This document shows positions 25,811-34,925 of a stretch of DNA of 64,000 bases, one piece after another. The notes below the pieces were generated by a model. It worked only from the letters and a program-made list of their open reading frames with translations. It made no database searches and was not told where the DNA came from. Within the stretch, counting starts at the first letter, position 1. Every line of letters begins with the position of its first letter. A program made the position numbers and the translations under genes. Origin of the DNA: Marchantia polymorpha subsp. ruderalis (Eukaryota; Streptophyta; Marchantiopsida; Marchantiales; Marchantiaceae); assembly GCA_037833965.1 (NCBI GenBank), contig AP031353.1:10790501-10854500 (forward strand). The letters run 5' to 3'.

Positions 25811-26496
25811 CTAAGATATCTTATTGCTAGAAATGATTTGAAGAAAGAACTTCAGACCAATTTCCGAAGGAGAAGCTTTGGCTACACAATCTCCTGGTTT
25901 ACAGCCAAGCGGTGTAAAGCAAGGCTTTGCGCTGTTACAACATTGTGTGTTGTTAGTACACCCACATTCCAATACATGGTACTTAGCATGGCAGTCGCGC
26001 GTGTCTGCTGGTGGAGGCAAAGTTCTTCCTGTAGATGCTCCTGGTAAACATGAAGAACAAGATTCAAAAATCACGCACAATCTCCTGGTTTACAGCCAAG
26101 CGGTGTAAAGCAAGGCTTAAAGCCGTCACAACATTGTGTGTTGCTAGTACACCCACATTCCAATACATGGTACTTAGCATGGCAGTCGCGCGTGTCTGCT
26201 AGTGGGGGCAAAGTTCTTCCTGTAGATGCTCCTGGTAAACATGAAGAACAAGATTCGAAAATCACGCATGGAACACCAGAAACAATCGTAAAGCTTGTTC
26301 AACAAGCTTTACGATTGTGGTACTTACAAAACTGAAGAGTCTTCTCTGAGATAAAATTAGGCCACAGATATTGAAAGAATGAATCTACAGACCCACCTGA
26401 GACGTCGGTCAAGCCCCTTCCTGAAGCACTGATGACAATCGACAGAACTAGCAGAAAAGTTAAGGGAAAACGAAACAACAAAGATTTGTGATTCAT
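25811..26496 (-). CDS. paralogous secreted Cys-rich gene with duplicated exon
   Basis: Exon 1 is 26496-26397: signal peptide (MNHKSLLFRF then a hydrophobic run) and TCAG|GTGGGT donor in phase 1, the same phase as its paralog. The cysteine domain follows in a frame ending at 26071 with pattern C-x8-C-x1-C-x5-CC-x5-C-x5-C-x4-C (ending GCKPGDC) plus three extra Cys before it (CVIFESCSSC). A second copy of the domain, 191 bases further along, lies in another frame and ends at 25811 with a longer tail. I cannot place the acceptor of exon 2: a 37-base palindrome occupies the region just before it, and the simple AG choices there either give a stop or do not match phase 1. The gene may be intact with an unusual join, or disabled. 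The first copy ends right after GDCA, so the second copy would be untranslated unless alternatively spliced. Confidence 0.55.
25886..26267 (-). repeat. 191-base tandem duplication of Cys-rich exon
   Basis: 25886-26076 and 26077-26267 are head-to-tail copies, 191 bases each, differing at 9 sites by my count (about 95% identical). The unit is not a multiple of three, so the two cysteine domains lie in different frames. Five of the nine differences cluster within nine bases, between the CC pair and the next Cys (NSA versus DGF). Confidence 0.9.
26282..26318. repeat. 37-base perfect palindrome
   Basis: 18-base arms (26282-26299 and 26301-26318) around a single unpaired C, containing AAGCTTGTT/AACAAGCTT. 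It lies between exon 1 and the cysteine exon of the minus-strand Cys-rich gene, and has the same one-base centre as the palindromes at 23.35 kb. Confidence 0.92.
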
Positions 26497-26499
26497 GGT

Positions 26500-27189
26500 G
26501 GCGCAAACTTTTGATGAGAAACCACTTATCTGCTTCAGAGAGGACTCGTAGATCTGGTGGTGATGGTGAGATTAGATCTTACAGCATTAAAGGTCAAATC
26601 TGTAAAGTTTCGTTGACCTCCAGAAAAAAAGTCCCGATAACTGTGAAAGTCTTGTGAAGCTTTAGCACATTCATCGATCACATGTAGTTTGAGAATTATG
26701 TAATTCCATGGTCTCGATGAGGGGATCGAATCTTCAGGCTTATTGAAAAGATTTTTCCAAGGGGTAGTTATCAGGTTTACAGTTTGACTTTTCCTGTTTT
26801 TTAAATTGCAGATTCTATGTTTTAATATGGAAGACGTCACGACTTACAAAACAGGGAAATCCTGCACTAGTATTTACCTCTTTTTATTTAGACTTCATTT
26901 CTCAACCTGAACATAGTTCGGCCGCCAAAGAAGTGCTGCTAGGGATAGAAGTTTACTAAGAGGAATTACTGTTCAATAATGCATACAGTAGTTAATGCTG
27001 CACCTCCAACATGGAATGATCATGACTGAAGACTGAAATTAAAGATGCAGTTTAGTAATATTCTCACTTTCAAATTAAAAGCTGAAAGCTCACAGTGGTA
27101 AATCAGTAGGATTCATGTATAATCATGGACACAAAAATCTTTATATATGAGTACTAGATAGTGTATGATACATGTCAGACAGAAGGAGG
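26500..27189. other. upstream region of the second Cys-rich gene
   Basis: Promoter side of the minus-strand Cys-rich gene. One 101-codon minus-strand frame (26840-26535) begins at a GTG and resembles nothing known. No other feature is seen. Confidence 0.4.
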
Positions 27190-27270
27190 CTGACTGGCTG
27201 TTTAACAACCCAAACTAAGACACCAATTCTACGCGTGAAGAAACAAAGTAACTCTACCACTAGACCAAAA
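27190..27270 (-). mobile_element. possible tRNA-derived SINE remnant
   Basis: On the minus strand TGGTCTAGTGGTAGAG (27267-27252) matches a tRNA D-arm/A-box. About 50 bases on, a GGGTTGTTAAAC stretch is a poor B-box. No intact tRNA fold is possible, so at best this is an old SINE head. It may be chance. Confidence 0.25.
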
Positions 27271-27317
27271 CTTCAATCTGTCTAAGCGCTAGAGTAGTTC
27301 AATAAGAAGTCTGTGAT

Positions 27318-27351
27318 GTGATCATGTACCCAATCGCATCATCATGATCAC
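27318..27351 (-). promoter_or_regulatory. conserved 34-base element, copy 1 (3' of paralog)
   Basis: Differs at one base from 33340-33373. Its ends are inverted (GTGATCATG/CATGATCAC), so it can fold on itself. It starts 237 bases past the stop of the minus-strand gene ending at 27589, a position compatible with the 3' UTR. Confidence 0.6.
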
Positions 27352-27588
27352 GTCGCTTTTCATTTAGCTTTTGGAACTATGCTTGTCGTTTGTTCGCCAA
27401 ATTTTTGAAGTTGAAGGTCATGTACATTGTCACGTCTGTACATGCTGATCGTATATAGATAGTAGATCGGAGATAGATTTGCCTTCTCACTTGTCTCTGT
27501 GGATCCGAAGAAAGCTTTGACATCGAATTGAGAGTGAATCCTCGTAAGTGCTCTCATTTGTTCTTGAAAAGTGCCTGTCTGGCTGAAG

Positions 27589-28604
27589 CTAATGGAGCAC
27601 TAGAGCACTCAAGCTGTTCCTCCTCTTCACCAGACTCGCGCTGCCGCAAATTTCGAAAATATCAAACTGGGGTTTGTATCTGCTGTGTTTATTTTCAACT
27701 TGAGGTGGTTCGTTTAAGAAGGCTGAGGTGCTCCTTGTCCACCTAAAGGGGTTTCATCCAAACAGATCCCCTGGTTAGAATCAGAAGAAAGGATAACCGT
27801 TTTGTAAATCATAGTCAGTGCCATCTATCAAATATCAAATAGTCTTACCAGCCTGTCTTTTCACCATTGTATGAAGCTGGTAGACTGCTTGATAAAGGTG
27901 TTGTTGGTGGACTTGAGCTTTCGGAGTCGCTCCTGTTGTTGTCAGTCGCCTCCAAATCTGCAGTCTGGTATGATGCAGTTATAGGTTTAGCAAACACGAA
28001 ATTATGGCACAGTTCACTTGCTTTTGGTGCATTTCAGACGATAATAAATATCCAAAATGGCATGAACATGCAGCATCCAGCAGATTAAAATGGCGATTTG
28101 CATCTGGTTCATACTATATTTTCTGGAATAACACTCTCATATCCGATCCAGTTCCTATGAATCAATGTACGCAAAGTAATTTTCAAGCAATCATCTCTGG
28201 GTCCACAGTTTCAACTAAGCAATCATCTCTGGATCCACAGTTTCAACTAAGCAAGATGCATTAATCGTTATGATGATGTAAAGCATCAACTTACTTCCTG
28301 TCTGCTATCAACATATCGAATATGTCGCCTAACGGAACTCTCTTTCGATCTCCAGAAGCGCTGAACTTCACTGTTTGTCATCGAAGAAGTGGAACGCTTC
28401 ACAACTACACCCAGCAAATAAGCAAAACGAGGAAAAAAGCATGAGTTGAGCTGGTTGTAATCACAATACACGGCCTGTCGCCCCGTACGAACTAGAGAGT
28501 TCGAAGACACAGGAAATATCAATCCATCCAAGACAGCAGATTGGTTACTTACTTTGCCGAGAGTCCGATTGGTTTGTTTGCCATCCAGCCATCAATGAAC
28601 CCAT
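27589..28604 (-). CDS. plant protein with WWTRS..AFLNEPP motif, paralog 1
   Basis: Exons 28604-28553, 28404-28295, 27964-27849 and 27742-27589 (52, 110, 116 and 154 bases) give 143 aa. Donors are AAA|GTAAGT, GAA|GTAAGT and CTG|GTAAGA, with AG acceptors, in phases 1, 0 and 2. The protein starts MGSLMAGWQTN. Exon 2 holds a basic segment, KRSTSSMTNSEVQRFWRSK. Exon 3 is a serine-rich linker (SDSESSSPPTTPLSSSLP). Exon 4 starts WWTRSTSAFLNEPP and ends with a basic KRRNS stretch. There is no signal peptide or membrane helix. I know similar WWTRSNWAFLNEPP proteins in land plants, but they have no established function that I can name. The paralog at 33.7-34.9 kb matches exon for exon. The low-complexity linker and RRNS motifs suggest a phosphorylated regulatory protein (inference). 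Confidence 0.82.
28187..28250. repeat. 32-base tandem repeat, two units
   Basis: Units 28187-28218 and 28219-28250 differ by one base (GGG versus GGA in CTCTGGRTCC). It lies in intron 2 of the minus-strand gene. Confidence 0.9.
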
Positions 28605-29496
28605 GGTATGAGACGGTTTATGGAAGTTGGAGGAGCGTCAGTTTGCAGCTGCGAAATCCGAAGAATCTGAATGAAACGGATAGCTTAAAGATTGCAGTAG
28701 CGTCACGATGTAATCTCAAAAGTCTTATGTAGACTGATAGAAACGGAATGAAACAATTTAGCTTCTAGTATGCTTTGAATTAGTCAAGTGAATGATGATA
28801 GGAATGGAGTAGATCCGAGTCTTTATAGTCCTAGTTCCACTTCCAGCTCAGGAAATCCCAGTTCCACGTTGGGTGCAGAGGAGTGAACAACTTCGAGTGC
28901 CAAATGTGCATGAACTGTAGAAATTATTCCCCAGAATGCGAGGCTGAGGACAGAGAACACATTCTACCGGAACACGTTGCTAGGAAGCCAGCATTCGAGG
29001 ACGAGCGCTGTAGATGTAGATCGTAAGGAGCCTTCCCAGCAGCTAGCGATGGACCCACCATGATCTTATCTGTCACATGAGGCTTTCGCGTCATGTTATT
29101 GAAAGATGATCTGTCGGCCGTCAGTGAAAGTTCAACACTCGTCCTGCTCATGCATAATTTAGTGTTTACCATGATCCAGGGAGCTCTACATTGTGGCTGG
29201 TGAGAAGATTTGCTCTAAACAACGTGATTAAAGTTCTTCTGCTTCACGATCTTCTTCCCGGGCTTGGCGATAAATACTGTATCGATAGAATGTGCTTAAT
29301 CCCGTATTCTTTCTTGCAACGCCATGCTCACCGAGTGACGAGCAGATCTGTGCAACTATTTTCTCGACAATTCTAGGCTCGACAAGCAAACCTCATTGGA
29401 CCGATTTGAAAGTTTTATGGATGTGGTGCAGGGTGTTCCCAATGAATCTTCTGCAGAAGTGAACAGAAATCTTTTCGAGTCCTGTTTTGACTTCTC
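28605..29496. other. upstream region, short ORFs
   Basis: Promoter side of the 143-aa protein gene. On the plus strand about 29343-29490 reads as a splice-bounded open stretch (acceptor-like GAGCAG, then LDRFESFMDVV), unrecognised. Nothing firm. Confidence 0.3.
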
Positions 29497-29988
29497 ATGC
29501 AGTTGCTATACTCCCCTCCAATCGCTGCAAGACATCTGCTGCTGAAATGTGAACAGAAGCAAGGACGAATTGTCGGCCATGACGCTAGCTGCTGGCCTCA
29601 CAAGCGTTGGTTGTGGACTACTTTATTTGTCAGAAACAGGATCCACTGTGAAGCCACACTGCTTTGTTGTATCAGCCAGTCGGCCGCTACTCAAATCTGC
29701 AGATATGGTCAAACCAGAAGCGCAGAGATTCTGTTCAGAAGACATTATCTTAATCATATTGATCGCATGAATAAGACAAAGACTGGGCAGAAATCATGGT
29801 CTTCATGCTCTCGAGTTAGCTCACTCAACTTCTATTCAAGGTCAGAACTCTTAGTACATGATATAAGCCAGCAGAATTTCATCTTCCTGTATCTGGATCC
29901 TATACAGTCGACTCTCTCTTGTTTCACCGTCTTTATAAGTGCAACTCTTGTGCGCTCCTTCTGCGAAGATGTAGGAGCTATAAATTGA
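29497..29988 (+). other. 163-codon orphan ORF
   Basis: The longest unexplained plus-strand frame between the two paralogs. TTTGACTTCTCATGCAG just before it looks like a splice acceptor, so it could be an exon rather than a free ORF. It has many Cys, Arg and Ser residues and no domain I know. An overlapping shifted frame (29549-29770) looks equally plausible, so I do not call a gene. Confidence 0.25.
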
Positions 29989-32900
29989 GTGGAAAAGGTA
30001 CGTTTTCCCGAACATCATCTCACATTATACTCCTGAAGTAAGTACAGACAGAAAATATTGTTTCATTCTCTCTTGTAGACTGCTAGGAGGAGTTGACATG
30101 GATCAATGCCTCGTGAAAACTTCTATAGTTGTGACCGAGAACTATGATACGTGTTCTGGATCGCCAATAGCTATTTGCATTGAATCAAGAAAAACTTGTT
30201 GTATGGAACAATATAGGGCGAGACATTATCAATGATATAAATCTATGGGAAATATTAACAACGCTCAGAATTCTAGCAAAATGTATTTCTTTGGTTTACA
30301 TAACAACTCCAGATTGTATCCATATTCAGGGTACAAAGATATGCACCGTTTGTCACCTATTACATTTCTGATCATTAGACGCTTGCGCAATCTTAGTCCT
30401 ATTCATGTGGTGAACACGAATCAAAGGTATCGCTTCCAGACAGAATATACCGCACAAAGTTTAGCGTCTTTCTTTTGATATTCTACAATAGTGGACCGCA
30501 TTTATTTTATGTTTTGTATAGGACTAGTAGGAATGAACAGACATACTACAGTGTCGTTTTGACGTGGATGATAAGGCCAATAAAAGCAATAGGCACCCAA
30601 AGTAATCAAAAACAGAGCGTCATGATCTTGCATGTCCAATTTACGTGTTGTGATGCCGTGGGGCTGACCCATGGAGGAGTTAAGATCTGCGCATTTCGAA
30701 GATGGAGACCGATCCGAAGTGCATAGGAAACATTCGCTTAATGAATGTTTTCCATCATTCTTTTCAGTTTACCCTGCTCGTTGATTCGTACTGTTGGACA
30801 CGGTTCATATTGCCTTTTGGCTAGTTGCTCAAATGACTGTGTCATCTTTGAATGTACAAATCACACAATACTTTTGGCGGTTCCGGTTCTCTATCTCTAT
30901 TACCATTTTCAAAGGATTTGGTCCCGTGACTAGATTCAAGCTTTTAGAGGCTGGAGATTGTCCTGGTATGGTTAGTGTTCACCCCATAAACCTCATCGGC
31001 CAGTGTCTCTGAATCTGGAGAGATTTGGAGTGTCTCCAGATTTAGAGACGTGAGACTCCTCACTACGTCACCTCCAGTCCCCGATCTATCAATTCCAGTT
31101 TCCAACTTTATCAAATCCATGTCGAAATGTATCGAATATGGAGAAAGTGGAGATAAAAATCAGTTGTAGATGAAGAAAAGGTCAACTCATATGGATCATC
31201 GTGAGATGAGAGGATTTTTTACTCTCTTGGAGCTTTCTAGACAGTATCATGTCGAAAACCGAGAAAACATTTTTGACAACCAGCTCCAAATCCACTCCGA
31301 TGCAAATACTTAATGTGGCAGAATCAGGAATGGCTGCAATAGGATGTCTTATTCTAGCCAATATGAAAACCTCAGACTTTCGTTTGTTTCCAAGTTCTTG
31401 CAAAAGTCTCGTTGTCTAGAGTAAATGCTTTCATTTCCCTCTTGAGTTTCTTTTGACTAGATTGTTAAGATTCATATCACGTACAGGTGTCAATAGATGC
31501 CCCTTGATCTGTGTGACCTGCAGAGGCACTATCCTCAGTGGTGAACATATCAGGAAATGACCTGGCAGCTTGGATGTGAACAATTTTCTCATTGGATCCA
31601 GAAGTTTGAAGATCCGAATCGCTTTAATGCCATAGTGCACAGGTGGAATCAGGGTCGATGTCTGGATTAGTCTGGGATTTTTATATTGGAGAGAAGAGAT
31701 CTTATGATGCTCATCTACTATTACATCTGAACTTTTCGTCATCCATTCCTTGAACTAAGGCGAGAGGTCAGAACACGACTTGAACAATGAGATCTAACGT
31801 AGGATATTCCCTGCTGGATTCTTCTCTTCTTCACTCAAGATTCCCCACAGATGCAGACCAGGTAGATTGCTGTGACGTGCTTGTGCATGGAGTTGTGTCC
31901 TGAGATAGTGCGAGTAGAAGTAGAAACTTTCCTTCCTCGAGCCATATCGATGGTTACGAACGTGGTCATCTTCATCAACCCTGTTTCCACTTTGAGTGAG
32001 AATCACGCCCGCAGCTTTTACATGATTTTTGTTTTATACAGCGCAGATCTGGTATTGCCAGTGATGGATACTGAGCATTTTAGACCAAGGATGTTCAATA
32101 TACCTTACACTGTATGCTAATAAAAGGTGATTTTTGGATAAAGGAATGTAAATGTATAGCTGTGAGCCAGATATTGTTATACGAAGAACACAAATCTATT
32201 TAAGTGCATGTTCTTTGGAATTACCCTTTCTTAAATCTAAACTTCGCATTCGTTTGGTTCAGCCACATGTTCATGTGTGAGAGCAGTGGATTCAGATGTT
32301 CTTCGTGCTCATTCAATTTGCATAGTAAACCCACTAATGATTTCATAGAGATTGTGAATGTGGTGCTTGCGTATGTAGTGTAGTGCATGATGGTACATGT
32401 AACATGAATGGAACGTAAGATGGCGTTGCGGTGTACTAGATCTATGTCGGATCAATACCTTTTCATTAATTATAGGCAACTGTTATAGACGTGGTGGTTA
32501 CCAAATTTTATTTATGTAGCAACAAACTTATTCTAGTCCATGTATATGCAAGTCAACTTTTTGTTACTCTACATGAAGTTATATGATTCTATCAATAGAA
32601 GATGCAATTTTTTTGTAAAAACTACACAATAGTCTTCCTTTACTAGTTGGCAAAGAATTATATCTTTCTAACTTATTATTAAGCTTTCTTTTAACAATGT
32701 GACAACATTGTATCACTGAAAGAAGTAACTAGTGTTCTAATACATTAATCATGTTAAGTACTATAAGGGTTTGATATAAAGCTTTGCCGTCCTTTTGGCT
32801 ACACTACTTGGTGTCCTTCTATTCATAGTTCATCCATGCTGACATAAGAGATTTATGATTCACCTGGATTTAATACAGGACTTTTCTGGAATACTTGATC

Positions 32901-33339
32901 AGGCCGTGTGTCCAGGTAGATTTCACAATATAAGAGTGTTTGTGCAGTAGAAGCGTCACGAATAGCCAGATTTCGAACATTTACCCGCTGGCTAGAATGA
33001 CGATGGAAAGGTAGAACAATACCATTATTCAGCTATTTATTTTTCTGAAGGTCACGTGCATTCATAGCAAGATATACACTCGTGTCTTAAAGGCTTGAAA
33101 CAAGTCCATGTACGAGAAGACTTGGAGATTGTATAAAGATCGTGATTCGATAACACCAGTGGTGATATATATTTAAGCACTTTACAAGAAAACTACATCG
33201 GAGATAAAAATATGTTTGGCTCAGTCCGAGTTGACACTATATTAGGACAAGCCTTGGCATCAGATGTTGACAATCCACTTCCATTCTAACTATGATGGAG
33301 CAGAAATGTATGTTACCAATAACATGACTACTTTGCTTT
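29989..33339. other. no supported gene
   Basis: Only short frames (plus 30475-30726, 30794-31012, 31872-32120; minus 31403-31182, 31742-31431). 32100-33200 is AT-rich. The one notable structure is the hairpin at 31005-31049. Confidence 0.45.
31005..31049. repeat. inverted repeat, 17-base arms
   Basis: Arms 31005-31021 and 31033-31049 pair with one mismatch around an 11-base loop. No gene or transposon end is recognised next to it. Confidence 0.8.
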
Positions 33340-33373
33340 GTGACCATGTACCCAATCGCATCATCATGATCAC
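33340..33373 (-). promoter_or_regulatory. conserved 34-base element, copy 2 (3' of paralog)
   Basis: 33 of 34 bases match 27318-27351. It lies 328 bases past the stop of the minus-strand 145-aa gene, a position comparable to copy 1 after its own gene. Flanking DNA is not alike. Confidence 0.6.
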
Positions 33374-33701
33374 TTTGCAGTCTACAACTCTAAAGCTTCT
33401 AGCCTCCACACCAGTCAGCGGTTTGTATCTAGAGACAGTTCAATATTATCACTGGTCCTGAAATTAAGTCTGATCAGATGGATCATCTGTGTGCATTTGT
33501 ATGATCATCTGATCGCCTTCCAATGTCTGTTGTACAACGTATCATATCCTTGCTGCTTCACCTATCTTTATGGACAATCATGAGCTAACATTATATACTT
33601 TCACAGATATTATTGAAAACAAACGCAGAGATTGTTCACTTAACATTAAAAGCACCTCGAGGTTCCAACAACCATGATCTCGGTGATATCAAGTTAGAAT
33701 T

Positions 33702-34925
33702 TTACAGCACTGTACTCATGCTGTTCCTTCTCCGGACTAGTCTTGCATTTCCACATTCTTCTACCACATCAAACTGGGGAGTGTACCGATTCTTCTTGTT
33801 CTCCTGTGCAGGTGGTTCATTCAAAAAAGCCCAGCTGCTCCTAGTCCACCTGTAAACGAGAAATGATCAGTTGCTGAAATCATGCACTGACTAAGACCAT
33901 CTATCAAGTGTATATGTCAGCTTTGAAGTTGATTTCTAGCTGCTCATCAAACTCAACTCAACGGACGAAAAATTGTTTCAAGAAATAACTACCAGGCTTG
34001 TCTTCCAGTGTTCGAACTAAGATCATTAGGTAGACTGCTTGCTGTTGGCGTTGAAGGTGTACTTGTGCTGTCAGTATAGGACCCGCTGCTGTTCGAGCTC
34101 CTTTGGTCAAGCTCTTCAGCCTGATGATATTAAGAACATAAATAGATTGTGAGCACAAAAATACACTGACTGTCTTGTGATGAGTCACATGTCTGTGAAT
34201 AAATTCTCTGCTCAGTTCTACCGGTCCTGCAAATAACAGTAAATGAGTGTAGAACTCGTATTACACCACTCTAACTAGACAAGAAAACCTTGAATCCAAA
34301 CAGCTACTATACTAAAACTGTAATTTGCATCGTCAGAGTGCATTGTGTACCATGCTTGGATTTGATAGATCCGTAAAACAGTCTCAATTCCAGTTTCAAA
34401 CACTATGTGATTACTTTGCTGTATACCATATAGCTCCAATTCTTCAAGGGCGAAAATAGTCTCTGACTTTAAGTTCGAAGAAATCTATTGAAAACCAAAT
34501 TTTAACTATTTCAATTTTACATATTAAGCAGCACACTCTGGCCTCTTATAACTCTGCAAGGTCCCAACAACCAGGTTCAAATCGTACATCTTGTTGTGCT
34601 TCGATGAAACGAAGATGTCGCTTGATAGCGTTGCGCTTTGATCTCCAAAATCTTTCAACTTCCGCCTTCGTCATTGACGATGTGGTTCGTTTCAAGGCTG
34701 CACATGTAGGCCTTGTCAGGTCAATGCATATCGCTAAAGAGCATTTCCAGCGGATGCTCATTGTACGGATCTGAACCAATGCAAGCGAAAATAGAGTCGA
34801 AGAGACTTGTCAAAGGAATCTAGAAGGAAGAATGCTCGATGAACCGCATGCTCTCGCCGCAGTTTGAACGTACCTGCCTCAGCATCACATCGGTTTGTTT
34901 GCCATCCAGCCATCAATGAACCCAT
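33702..34925 (-). CDS. plant protein with WWTRS..AFLNEPP motif, paralog 2
   Basis: Exons 34925-34874, 34697-34588, 34120-33993 and 33849-33702 (52, 110, 128 and 148 bases) give 145 aa. Donors are GCAG|GTACGT, GAT|GTACGA and CTG|GTAGTT, with AG acceptors. Phases 1, 0 and 2 match paralog 1, and exons 1 and 2 have identical lengths. Residues: MGSLMAGWQTN; KRTTSSMTKAEVERFWRSKR; a Ser/Thr-rich linker (TDSTSTPSTPTASSLP); WWTRSSWAFLNEPP; VEECGNARLVRRRNS at the end. The two proteins agree well in exons 1, 2 and 4 and only loosely in the linker. The two genes lie about 5.1 kb apart in the same orientation and probably arose by local duplication. Function is not established. Confidence 0.82.

Noticed and set aside
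33473-33515. GATCAGATGGATCA/TGATCATCTGATC inverted repeat
   Set aside because: The arms differ by an insertion and the spacing is loose; weaker than the other palindromes, probably chance.
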